Source of the DNA: Lophium mytilinum
Lineage: Eukaryota; Ascomycota; Dothideomycetes; Mytilinidiales; Mytilinidiaceae
Direction: 5' to 3'
Assembly: GCA_010093605.1 (NCBI GenBank)
Contig: MU004181.1
Span: 2,634,215 to 2,698,214 of the forward strand
DNA: 64,000 bases
Shown piece after piece: positions 21,991 through 33,807 of this stretch (the stretch's first letter is position 1; each line of letters starts with the position of its first letter). The position numbers and the translations under genes were made by a program. Under the pieces are notes generated by a model. It searched no databases. It was not told where the DNA came from and was given only the letters and a program-made list of their open reading frames with translations.

Positions 21991-24840
21991 ATGTCTGGCT
22001 CTCCTCGACCTTCCAGTCCAATTGGCTTCTACGAGTTTAGTCATGCCACCCATTCGCCGACGCTCGATGCTTCTTGGCCTCAGCTATCCTCTCAGGAAGA
22101 CACCGATGTTTCTTGGCTTCCGTTGTTCCCTCAGGAAAACACCTACGACTCCTCCTACATCCCCTTTGTAGATCCTATGAATATCCGAACGGAGGACCTT
22201 CCACACATGCCGCTACTGACCTCCCAAAGCGAGCCGCCCGAGAAGTTTTGGCCATGCCCAATCGCCACATGTCCATACCACTTGAAGGGATTCGTAAGAA
22301 AATACGACACGGATAGGCATACCTTGTCTCACTACAAGGGCACCATCGTATGCGGTTTCTGCTCAGGTTCTGGATCAAATGTCGAAAAGTCCTTCAAACG
22401 CGCAGATGTTTTCAAGCGCCACCTCCAGTACATCCACGGCGCAGAATCATTATCGCGAAACAACCGCAAGAGGTCGCGTAGGGGTAGAAAGATAAAGAAA
22501 GCCACGCAAAAGAACCTCGAAGGTTCTTGCTCGACCTGTTCTGTGGCTTTCAGCGCCCAGGCACTCTACGAACATCTCGACGACTGCCTTCTGCAATATA
22601 TCAGAGAAACGGACCCGTATTATATTAGACAAACGGACCTGAAAGATAGCCCTTCGTCTTTGGCTGCAGACGTTCCAAATGGTCTGGAACCCCTTCTCGA
22701 TGCTAGCGCCGCAGCGCGTCCAATTTTGCCAATACCACGGCCACTTCAGAACACGCCATGGACCGAGGGACCGCGTGCAACGCTTTGGGATACTTTGAAT
22801 CCATCAAAGATTCTGTCATCTGGATCATTCGACTATCCCCATAAGTTAAAGTCTAGTAGCCTAGAAAAAAAGCGGAAACGATCAATTTCAGTGGCTTCCT
22901 GCGAGGAAATGCCACCCCCAAAAAGTCCATTGCCACTGTCAAGCCGATCTAGTAAGTTACTAGAGCCTCTTAGGCCCACAGAGGTGGAATCCAGCCCAGC
23001 GAACAAGGAAATAATGCCCGTAACAAACGCAAAAACACATCTTACGGTCAACGCACAATACATTTCATTGAATTTGAAGTCTAAGGAAGAAATTCGAGTT
23101 CTATCCGTCATAGAGCCACAAGGTCACCAGTATAGATTGTTATCCATCAACTACGCCCAATCAAACCCACCTCCATATGTGGCGCTATCCTACGCTTGGG
23201 GTAAACATGATATTGCAGTGGATATCTACCCACCCAATCGGATTTGGATAAACGACCAGCCCTATGACATCCGACCCAACCTTTACGCCTTCCTCACACA
23301 GTGGGGTCCTACACTTCATATGAAGAGCCTGCCCTTGTGGGTAGATGCCGTGTGCATTGACCAAGACAACCTCGAAGAGCGCGAGAGCCAAGTTGCACAG
23401 ATGCGGGAAATCTTTACTAAAGCAAAAGCCGTCTGGGCTTGGTTAGGACCCTCAAATCATGCCAGCGGTACCGCGGGGGTTTTTGAGAAGCTCTATGAAT
23501 GGATAGCACGGTTTCGAGAACCCGCTGAGGATGCACGTTACAGCCCAGACTCCCTGGCAAACTATGGAGCCCCTTCTGCACCTTCGACAAAATTCTTCTG
23601 GTCGGGACTCACCCAGATGATCACAAGAACCTGGTGGATGCGTGCGTGGATTGTCCAAGAGGTTACCTGCAATCCCTCCACTTTCTTGCTGAATGGGCCT
23701 ACTTGTATGAAGTACCACGCATGGCGGGAGTCAATACTTGCCATGAACAAAAGTATTGTTCTCAAGTCAAAGATCCTTCCTGCGCACTGGGATGCTTTTA
23801 GAGAGCACTTCAACGCAGCGATTACGTTGCTCAACCTTGGAGAACGACTCGCACAATCTAGGTCCGCTGATAAACCACCGGCAAGCGCACTTCTAGAAAC
23901 ATTGGAGATGATGTCTCACACCAAATGCTCGGATCCAAGAGACAAGGTATACGCCATATTAGGTCTGACTCCGGATCTGGTACGCTCAATGATTCTGCCA
24001 GACTACAAAATAGCTACCCAGAATCTATGGCTTCATGTTGCCCGATTCTTCTGCTCGTACATGCCCGACGGCCATAAACTCGAATTCCTCCGCGACTTGC
24101 CCAACGCTCGTCAGAGGCGAAGCCTCCTAGGAACGAGAACATCCGACAAACCATCTTGGATCGTCGATTGGGCAGCAGTAAACTCTGAACAGTCGCAATA
24201 CTTCTCGCAATATCGAGGCAACCGCCGATACTACAACCCCGATTATTGGAACTACACTAACCCACTCATCGAGGACAGCCGCCTGATTATCCGCGGCGCA
24301 TGCATTGGCAGAGTTAATGAGGTACTCCCCTCATGGATGGCACAAGGCCACGTAGCTCCAGCCGAGCTGCGTGACGTCTGCCAAAGCATCGCCTCAACCT
24401 CAAAGCCATACCCAACCAAAGAGCCCATGGCCGACGTGGTCGACCGTACTATAATTATGGACCTAGACTGGAGCAAATGGCCCCACGTAACGCGGGACGG
24501 TCGCGCTGAATGGAGCCAATATCTCCACGACGGAGCCAACCTTGCATCCGCAACCTATGAGAGGTGGAGACACCACGGACACTCTCTATCCATGGCTGCT
24601 AAGAACCGGCGGCTGTTCTGGACGGACAAAGGATATCTAGGCCTCGGGCCGTTGCAGCTACTGCCTGGCGACATATTGTGTGTCTTCTTTGGGAGCCAGA
24701 TGCTGCAACTTCTTGGTGAGATCGCGCCGGGGCGATACGAGTACATTGGCGAATGCTATGTGCATGGCTTGATGGACGGGGAGGCAATGTGGACGATAAA
24801 CGACCAGAAGGATAATAGTGAGCTCTTCGTGATCGAGTGA
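21991..24840 (+). CDS. C2H2-type zinc finger / HET-domain fusion protein
   Basis: A single exon of 949 residues. The N-terminal part has three finger-like units: C89-C94-H110-H114, C121-C124-H144-H149, and C180-C183-H195-C199, with a basic patch between (RKRSRRGRKIKK, about 159-170) that looks like a nuclear signal. A disordered linker (about 220-380) leads to a full HET domain: YVALSYAWG at 396-404, LWVDAVCIDQ at 449-458, VWAWLGP at 481-487, then RTWWMRAWIVQEV and DPRDKVYAILGL. HET proteins control incompatibility cell death after hyphal fusion; the fingers may bind DNA or partners. It starts 174 bp right of the repeat island yet keeps normal composition and no stop, so RIP has not spread into it. 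Confidence 0.93.
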   Translation: MSGSPRPSSPIGFYEFSHATHSPTLDASWPQLSSQEDTDVSWLPLFPQENTYDSSYIPFVDPMNIRTEDLPHMPLLTSQSEPPEKFWPCPIATCPYHLKGFVRKYDTDRHTLSHYKGTIVCGFCSGSGSNVEKSFKRADVFKRHLQYIHGAESLSRNNRKRSRRGRKIKKATQKNLEGSCSTCSVAFSAQALYEHLDDCLLQYIRETDPYYIRQTDLKDSPSSLAADVPNGLEPLLDASAAARPILPIPRPLQNTPWTEGPRATLWDTLNPSKILSSGSFDYPHKLKSSSLEKKRKRSISVASCEEMPPPKSPLPLSSRSSKLLEPLRPTEVESSPANKEIMPVTNAKTHLTVNAQYISLNLKSKEEIRVLSVIEPQGHQYRLLSINYAQSNPPPYVALSYAWGKHDIAVDIYPPNRIWINDQPYDIRPNLYAFLTQWGPTLHMKSLPLWVDAVCIDQDNLEERESQVAQMREIFTKAKAVWAWLGPSNHASGTAGVFEKLYEWIARFREPAEDARYSPDSLANYGAPSAPSTKFFWSGLTQMITRTWWMRAWIVQEVTCNPSTFLLNGPTCMKYHAWRESILAMNKSIVLKSKILPAHWDAFREHFNAAITLLNLGERLAQSRSADKPPASALLETLEMMSHTKCSDPRDKVYAILGLTPDLVRSMILPDYKIATQNLWLHVARFFCSYMPDGHKLEFLRDLPNARQRRSLLGTRTSDKPSWIVDWAAVNSEQSQYFSQYRGNRRYYNPDYWNYTNPLIEDSRLIIRGACIGRVNEVLPSWMAQGHVAPAELRDVCQSIASTSKPYPTKEPMADVVDRTIIMDLDWSKWPHVTRDGRAEWSQYLHDGANLASATYERWRHHGHSLSMAAKNRRLFWTDKGYLGLGPLQLLPGDILCVFFGSQMLQLLGEIAPGRYEYIGECYVHGLMDGEAMWTINDQKDNSELFVIE

Positions 24841-24985
24841 ACAGCTGTCTACGTATCAGGTTGGATACAGTTGTTCGAATCTACGACTACTTCACGAGAT
24901 CCAACCCTAGCACCTATGCGAGCAGAATGCGATCACCCAATGCAACGCCTCTATGCATATGTCTAAATATATAGTACAGTCCGGG

Positions 24986-27747
24986 CTACCTCCCCGACCC
25001 CTCGGGCAACACCGCGTCCCTGTACACCTCCGTCAAGCTTTCCAGCTCCGTCATCCCCAGCGCCTGCTCCACGGACGTCACAAAGTGCCGCCTCCCACCA
25101 CACGCCTCCACAATCCCCGACGCCTCAAAAAGCCTCCACACCTCGGTCTGCTCGCCGGGGACTCTGCAAAAGAAGACCCGCACGTCGCGGGCGCGGTACG
25201 ACTCCACAATCTCTGAAAGGACCTGCGCGCCAGCACCGTCGAGGCTGGTAACGCCGTGGACGTCAAAGATGATGTTCTTGTTGTGCTCTTCCTTTCGCAC
25301 ACGAGGGAGGGCAGGATGCGCGGCGCCCGTGCCGTGATACTCAAGCCTCTTGAGTCGATTCTTCAACTCGCCTGTATTCGCGAACGTGAGCGGTTCGGGG
25401 ATCTTGACGATCAGGCAGCCTTCGATGAACTCGAGGCGGTCAGGCTCCAGCTCCGCGTTTGCGAACTTGTCTGTAGTACCAGGCACCCGGCCTAGGATCT
25501 GGATGCGTGGGCGGGTGCTGTGGCGGATGAGGCGCAGAATGGAGAGACCGATGCCAACCGCGATGCCTTTCTTGAGGTCCCAGAAGATGGTCGTGGCGAA
25601 GATTACGAACATGAGGATTAGCTCGGACCAGCCTCGGATGCGCCAGAAGAAGCGGATGTCGCCGGGAGCTTCTTCGACGAGGGAGTAGGCTACGACGGAT
25701 ATCATAGCGCTGAGAACACCTTTCTGGGAGGGTATTAACTTCTGGAGAAACGATGATACGGGAAAAAGAGTACGCTTACTGGTAGATAATACATGTAGGG
25801 TAATAGGAAGAAGATGCAAAGTAGAGTAATGAGGCTTAAGAAAATACTACTCATTGGAGTCGTTCCGCCAGTGGAGGCGTTGACTTTACTCCTTCCATAT
25901 CCACCAAAAGCGGGCAGTGCCATAAAAAGACCACCCGTAATGTTTGCGGTCCCAAGGGCAATAAGTTCGCGGTTCGCGCTCAGAGTGACGTCGGTGATGC
26001 CCTCTTTCTTGGGGTCTCCAGATCCCAAGCTTTTTGCTGCGACGGAAGATTCAAAGAATCCAAGCAACGCGATGATCATTGCTGTATTAAACGCGTCGGA
26101 CGCGTATTTTAGATGCGAAGTTTCAAATGGGAAGTGGACAGCGAATAGCTTCCCGCTTGCTTTGACTTCGCCCAGTACACCAACACCGTGAAGGTCCCAT
26201 CTAAATCTCCACGCGAATATCGCGGATAGTACAACTACAATGAAACGGTCGGGAACGTATGCTACAGATGGGTATCGAGGTTGCAATCGCTTTTTTGTCT
26301 CCCTAATTGCATGGATCAGCTGGTTGCCCCAATAACTCATTTAGTTCGTCTCACCTCAGAGCCATAATTATCCCAAAAGCACCGAATGAGACGGCGCAAG
26401 TCAGACCGTTTGCCTGCTTGATGTGGCCGAAAATGAAAACGATTTTGTCTACGCAACTTCCATGAGAGACTTCTCCCGCCTCTGATGCAAGCCGAGCCAA
26501 ACCCATCTCAGGGATTAGCTGGTCTACGAAAATAACCACACCGATGGCACTGATGAAACCTCTTAGGAAGGGGCGGCTGAGAACACTGTCGAGGAAGCCG
26601 AGCCTAAACAGCCCGGCTGCAAATATCATTCCCCCAGCCATGCATGTGACTATTCCAGCGATCTCCGCGTTTCGAGTCCCGTCGCCGTCTTCCGTCGTGC
26701 CTTTCTTAATGTTTCCGCGCACCACCTCCCCGGTCAAAAGCGATCCTGCAGCTTCAGGTCCAACTACCATTAACGGGCAGGTGCCGAGGATAGCGTAGAT
26801 CAAAGGGTTGACGACGAAGCTGTAGAGTCCGTTTATTGCAGGAAGATGTCCAAGATTCGAGGCGTACGAAAGTGCCATGGGTATGTAGAAGGAGGCCATA
26901 GTCAGAGCAGCGACCAAATCGCCGCGTAAATATGCCCACTTGTACTGTCTAATCCAGTTGAATATCGGGATATAATATGCCAAATACCTGCAGATTTCTT
27001 GGTGTTAGTTTCTAGTAGTCCTAGAAAGTTGAAGATTGGAACTGTAACGTTCACGTACATTCGCTTTTCGCTTTTGATACCATGCCGTTTTGCCAGATAA
27101 CGCGTTGTGCTCATTTTCTTCCCTCGTCCGCCTCCTAGCACCCCATCTGCAACGGTATCTCCAAGGAGCGCATGCGTCACATCAGCGTGTTCGCCGGGTG
27201 CGGTGCCTAGGCCTCCTGGATACCGGCCTCCGAACCCCTCATGCGATACGTCGGACCCTATGCTCCCATAGCTTCTTACCGTGCCCGGGCGCGGAGAGAA
27301 GGTCCCATGGTTGCAGTGCTCTGAACCGCATCCTGACGCCTGGTCCCAGTGCTTGTGGCTCAGCAGCCTTGACCGCAGAGTGGACTCCAGGTCAACCTCC
27401 AATATGCCATCAATGGTCTCGGCAGGGGCTGCGTCGTCGTTGGAGTGTACTGACGCCTGGTCTAATCGAAGATGTATGCCGTCGTTGTCGAAGATAGGAT
27501 CGCTGTCATTTTGGGGAGACGTCCTCGGAGACGTCTTGGGAGAGGAGTTGGAGCCCTCTGCTCCGTCGTAGTATCCGCTTTTCATGGTCGCCTCTGGCGA
27601 CGGCGTGCGGCTCGCGGGCACATGAGATTCACGTAGCTGGCTAGGAGTCGCGGGGACATGGAGACTGTGCCTGTTGGTCGAGGACTTGCGGCGATGATGG
27701 CCGGAGTCTGGCGACGACGCGCCGGGGCGAGTGTTTTTGGGTGGCAT
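24986..27747 (-). CDS. SulP-family anion (sulfate-type) transporter with STAS domain
   Basis: Four exons on the minus strand: 27747-27059, 26987-26355, 26302-25780 and 25723-24986. Introns are 71, 52 and 56 bp, with donors GTACGT, GTGAGA and GTAAGC. The product is 860 residues. The first ~230 are hydrophilic, Ser/Pro-rich and probably cytosolic. The membrane part starts at YYIPIFNWIRQY and shows LRGDLVAALTMASFYIPMA, GTCPLMVVGPEAAGSLLTGE, YVPDRFIVVVLSAIF and LLPYMYYLPKGVLSAMISVV, the last restored only by the 56-bp splice. The C terminus is a STAS domain with NIIFDVHGVTSLDGAGAQVL. Long-N-terminus fungal SulP proteins include vacuolar members (yeast YGR125W/YPR003C type), so organelle and substrate are uncertain. 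Confidence 0.92.
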
Positions 27748-29504
<1,757 letters not shown>

Positions 29505-29845
29505 GGAGCAGTTGATTGACTTGCTTGATGTGAAGAATACCCCAAAAAGATCGGCCTGTATGGATTAGATAAAAGTCACTAAAATAGAACGGAGGGGACG
29601 GGATGCGGTCCCTGAGAATATGAACTACGACTTCTTGTTTTTATTTGCTTGGCCTCTATCCGAAGCTGTTATCATAGAAAACCGTAAGGTTACACCTATT
29701 AGTTACTACCAACTATTCAGGGGTCTAGGAGAAGAAATGATATACATACCTAATAAGGCTTAGACTGGCGCATTGACCAGGGCTTCATATCTGCGATCAG
29801 CCTCATCTTCATCCCGTCCTGCTTACGCTCTGCCATTCTTCCACC
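29505..29845. other. intergenic
   Basis: 341 bp holding the 3' flank of LYS1 and the promoter of the phosphatase gene. Nothing specific recognised beyond short AT-rich stretches. Confidence 0.5.
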
Positions 29846-31437
29846 ATGTCTCTCCTCGCACGCAGGGTGAACACTGGAGCTCATAGGACACTCCGCCACG
29901 TAAGTCGAAGCTTGAATCGATCCATCAACCAACATGCTACGTCGACCATTCGAGTTGCAACCCATCAGTCTCGTGCTTTGACTCTCAAAGATGCCGGTCT
30001 GTTCTTTGGTCTGAGTGCCGCATTTGCCGGTGGCGCTGTGATCGGAGGAATCTATGGTCCCTCTAAACCTACCGCAATTTCGCCTCAATCAGCATGTTCA
30101 TCTATCAGCCCTAACGAAACTCCAAGAGATCCTTTTGCCCTAGTCAATGAACCTGTGTCTCTCAATGTACAGACTGCAACTGCAAAACTCATCGAAAATG
30201 AGCTTAGTGTTGCTGCAAATGGGAAAAATCCAGAATCTCATACCGTGCAATTTGCTAGCAATAGTCCGGTTGAAGACCAATACGTGCAAGACGTCGCACC
30301 TGGAGCAGGCAAAACTCCATGGTGTTATTGGGGAGTTTTTGATGGGCATGCGTATGTTCACTTTCCTCATTTCTCTCTGAAATTTCTTCAACCTCGTTAT
30401 ATCTTTCTTCCACTTTACTAATTAAGTGCAGAGGAGCTGCAACAGGCATCCTGCTAAAGAGCACACTTGTCCCATACGTATCCAAATCTCTATCTCAACT
30501 GTCCACTCAAAGCGCTAGCCCGTTGATCACCTCCGCCATCCAAAGCGCATTCTCAACTCTCGATGCCGACATCCTGAACACCGCCCAAAAAGCCGTCAAC
30601 TCCGCATCCTCAGTTTCACCCGCCGCTCTCGCAGCGCTCGCCCCCGCCATTGCTGGCTCTTGTGCACTGCTCGCCATCTTCGACCCCCAGAGCTCCATCC
30701 TCCGCGTAGCGTGCGTTGGCGACTCGCGAGCTGTCCTCGGTCGCTACGAGTCTGCCGCTGGAAAGTACGTCGCCATGCCGCTCTCAGCCGACCAAACCGG
30801 CTTCAACGCCGCTGAAGTGGAGCGCATCAGCGCAGCCCACCCTGGCGAAATCGGCATTATTGATCCCGCGTCTGGGCGCCTGCTCGGCATCGCAGTGACT
30901 CGCGCCTTCGGCGACAGCCGGTGGAAGTGGAGTGAGCAGTTTCTGACGAAGACGCAGCTGGACTTCTGGTCGCCAGCTCCACGGAAAGGTGCTGTTACGC
31001 CGCCCTATATGACAGCTGAGCCAGTTGTTACCGAGACGCAGGTGGTTAGGGGGGAACGTGGCGACTTTGTGATTCTGGCGTCTGACGGTCTCTGGGACCA
31101 TATCAGCAGCGAGGATGCGGTGGAGTGTGTAGCGCAGTACGTTGAAGCCAGGAAGAGCGGGAAGTTCAAGTCTCTAGCTTCATCCGAAGCGAAGGCAGAC
31201 GACTCCTACGATGTAGTAGGTGGCAAGCCTTTTACGCTGACGGATGACAAGTTCGTGGAGTGGCAAGCGACGCCGGAGCACTTTGTCGTCGAGGATAACA
31301 ATGCGGCTACGCATTTAGTGAAGAATGCGTTTGGCGGTTCACGGAGGAGCTTGTTCTGCAGCGTTATGAGCGCTGGACAGCCACTTAGTCGGAATATTAG
31401 GGATGATATCACCGTTCAGGTTATTTTCTTTGATTAG
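29846..31437 (+). CDS. PTC5: mitochondrial PP2C-type protein phosphatase (Ptc5-like)
   Basis: Two exons, 29846-30351 and 30432-31437; the 80-bp intron (GTATGT...GTGCAG) splits the metal-binding motif FDGHAG, which is restored only by splicing. The 503-residue product begins with an Arg/Ser-rich presequence lacking acids (MSLLARRVNTGAHRTLRHVS) and then one hydrophobic stretch (LFFGLSAAFAGGAVIGGIYG, about residues 52-71), so it is probably anchored in a mitochondrial membrane. PP2C motifs: CVGDSRAVLGRY, LSADQTGFNAAEVERI, GIAVTRAFGDSRWK, FVILASDGLWDHIS and DDITVQVIFF. Yeast Ptc5 dephosphorylates pyruvate dehydrogenase E1-alpha; the same substrate is likely but inferred. Confidence 0.93.
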
Positions 31438-31912
31438 ATATGCTATGAGATCCAGTAAAGTAGTCCTATGCAACGCAGAAGCTACTCTAACCGGCCTTGT
31501 AAGCTGATCCAGTTTTCAGATTAGGTTAATAGTTATGTGGCTAATCACTGCCATATATCCAAGGCGAGGAGGCAAAAACATTTGGAGTCACTCGATGCAA
31601 CGTATACATAATTTACACGCACTGTCACATGAAATATCAGAATATATAAGACTAGAAACGAATACAATTACAACTTCTTGAGATCATATCCAGTTGACAG
31701 GCGGTAGGTGTTATGTACTAGACAATATACAGGTCACAACGTGAAGTGACTACGCTTATAAGAGCTCGGAAACTAAATAAGGAGCGTCCGTGTGGCTGGA
31801 GCAGCGAGGTGGCAAAGAGAAGGGAAACCCGTGTCTTCGTATCAATCATTGGCCTTGTTCGAAGTGGTAGCAAGATTGACCAAACGAAATACATCCCATC
31901 GTTCAATAGACA
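31438..31912. other. intergenic between convergent genes
   Basis: 475 bp between the 3' ends of the phosphatase and the reductase. Moderately AT-rich, no coding signal, no clear structure. Confidence 0.5.
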
Positions 31913-33807
31913 TTAATATGTGAAAGATTCCTCCACGAAGTCAATGTTCTTCACACAGACCCGTCGCCTTACCGCAGCCCTCACCATATCCGCAAAGGCC
32001 CCAGGCCCGCAGACTGTGACTACCATCGCCCCGACTTGGTCCAGGATCTCCGCATCTATCACGTCGCTGGCGGTGCACCTCCCTCGCCGCACTTCTATAC
32101 CCTCGGGTAAGAGTTTAGTGTCGAGGTCTGAATTCTTGCCGGACACATAGAGGATGACCTGGAGGACGTCCTTGCGATCCCGCATCGCCATAATCTCTTC
32201 CAGCCATCGCCCAGTCCACTCGAGTATGTCAGTACTGCGGATGGACCAGATGAGCACGACTCTCTGCGCGGCGGCGGTGCCAGTAGTGTGTCCGGCTAGC
32301 AGGTGACGCACGAAGGAGATCTGATGCGTGATACCGACGCCGCCGGCAAAGAGAAGCACCGTCCCGTACGAGTCCAGGGAGTTAAACCCGCCGTAGGGCC
32401 CTTCGATTGCGCCCCAAGTAGTCAGGGTCTTATTGGGTTGAAGGGATGCTTTCTTGTGTAGGGACCGCGTCATGCCGGTGCGAGCGCGGACCACAAGAGA
32501 AACAGTACTGCTAGCTGTCTTGATTCTCAGGTCTCCAATTGAGGATGGTAGTTTTTCAGATTCGCTCGCTAGGGGCTGAGGTTCGACCCATGCGACGGAA
32601 AATGGATGCGAGCACCAGAAAGATATCGACGGCAGGTAGACGTGGACGTGCGAGCCGGGATTCCCGGTCCAGGGGCGAGTGAGGTGAAATTTCAAGCGGC
32701 ATGCCTCTCCAGGAAGAGCTTCGACCGTAGTCTTAGTGATTGCTCGGTTTCTGAATAGCCCGGAGGTATTGAAGTACACGACTCGGAAGAATCGGAAAAC
32801 ATATTCGGCGGCCAGGATAGCGATGATGATATAGGCCCAATACAACTGTGGCAGTGCGTGCTGCTTCAAGTGCCAGTATACGCCAATGATCACGTGGATG
32901 ATCAAAACGCGATGGATAACAAGGAACGTCTCGTAGAATGCGTGTCGCAAAGGAGACCACGTTTGGATCGTTATCAGCAAGAACGCGATGGAGGCCATGA
33001 GCCCCCATTTATAACTTGCAGCTTGGTTTATGATCCACATTGCGCCTTTCCAGTCTCCGACCCTCAAAGTATTGTAGAGCCATGCCGCAATATGGGCCAA
33101 AACCTCCAGAAAGACGATAGTTGCTAGCCACCGATGGAAGAGATTGAATGTGTCGTAGCTGATATGAAATATCCAAATAAATGGATTGTTTCGGAGTGCG
33201 AAGAGGATCGTTGGGATGAGGTTCAGTACTGCTAGAGTACCAGACCGACCTCGTAGTGTTGCAACGAGAAACGGTGCGTCGGCAGTTTTCCAAGGTAGAA
33301 TCAAACAATATGCTAGATTAGATGCGAAGTACCCTAATAAGAGTATTGTGTGCATCCGTGAAGGTAGTGTACCAAATGTTATGGCACTGGACAGTTGAAT
33401 TTCGGAGTTGTGGCGATTTTTCCAAAGAGGGGCATATAACAGGTGTTCCTTCAATCGAGGGAACCATTTCCAGCGGTTCGTGGCCCATATTGCTTGCCTA
33501 GCCGGGTTTGTCGCCGCAGCAACATGTCGTCTTTCTGCTTGAAACCCACGTCCTACTCGATACACGAGAATGACAATAGTGACAAGAAGTAGAGTCGTAA
33601 GCAAAACGTTGACAAGGAGATTGTTTTGAGGTTGATTGACTCCGCTTAGGCCATGGGAATATCTACAATATGTTAGCAATGGGGCGCAGAAATGCTGAAA
33701 GAATTGTAATACTTGTACTGGTCGTCAGGGTGTGTAGGAGCGTAAATATCGTTTATATCTACATGTGTTGGGTAAGAGGCCTGGACACCTTTCGATGTCG
33801 TAGCCAT
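31913..33807 (-). CDS. ferric reductase / NADPH oxidase-like transmembrane oxidoreductase
   Basis: Two exons, 33807-33713 and 33662-31913; the 50-bp intron has donor GTATTA and branch-like GCTAAC. The protein has 614 residues. After a short polar start come a membrane segment (VNVLLTTLLLVTIVILVYRV) and the ferric-reductase membrane core. Haem-ligand histidines are visible in FHRWLATIVFLEVLAH and VIHRVLIIHVIIGVYWH. The FAD-binding domain has the HPFSVAW motif, followed by an NADPH-binding domain with LFAGGVGITHQISFVRHL and the C-terminal CGPGAFADMV. Such enzymes pass electrons from NADPH across the plasma membrane to Fe(III) or Cu(II) before uptake. No signal peptide; no iron permease or ferroxidase lies next to it, so an iron role is by family only. 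Confidence 0.93.

Noticed and set aside
25724-25779. A 38-bp version of the third SulP intron (acceptor at 25742)
   Set aside because: Too short for a fungal intron; the 56-bp version restores the conserved YYLPKGVLSAMISVV segment.
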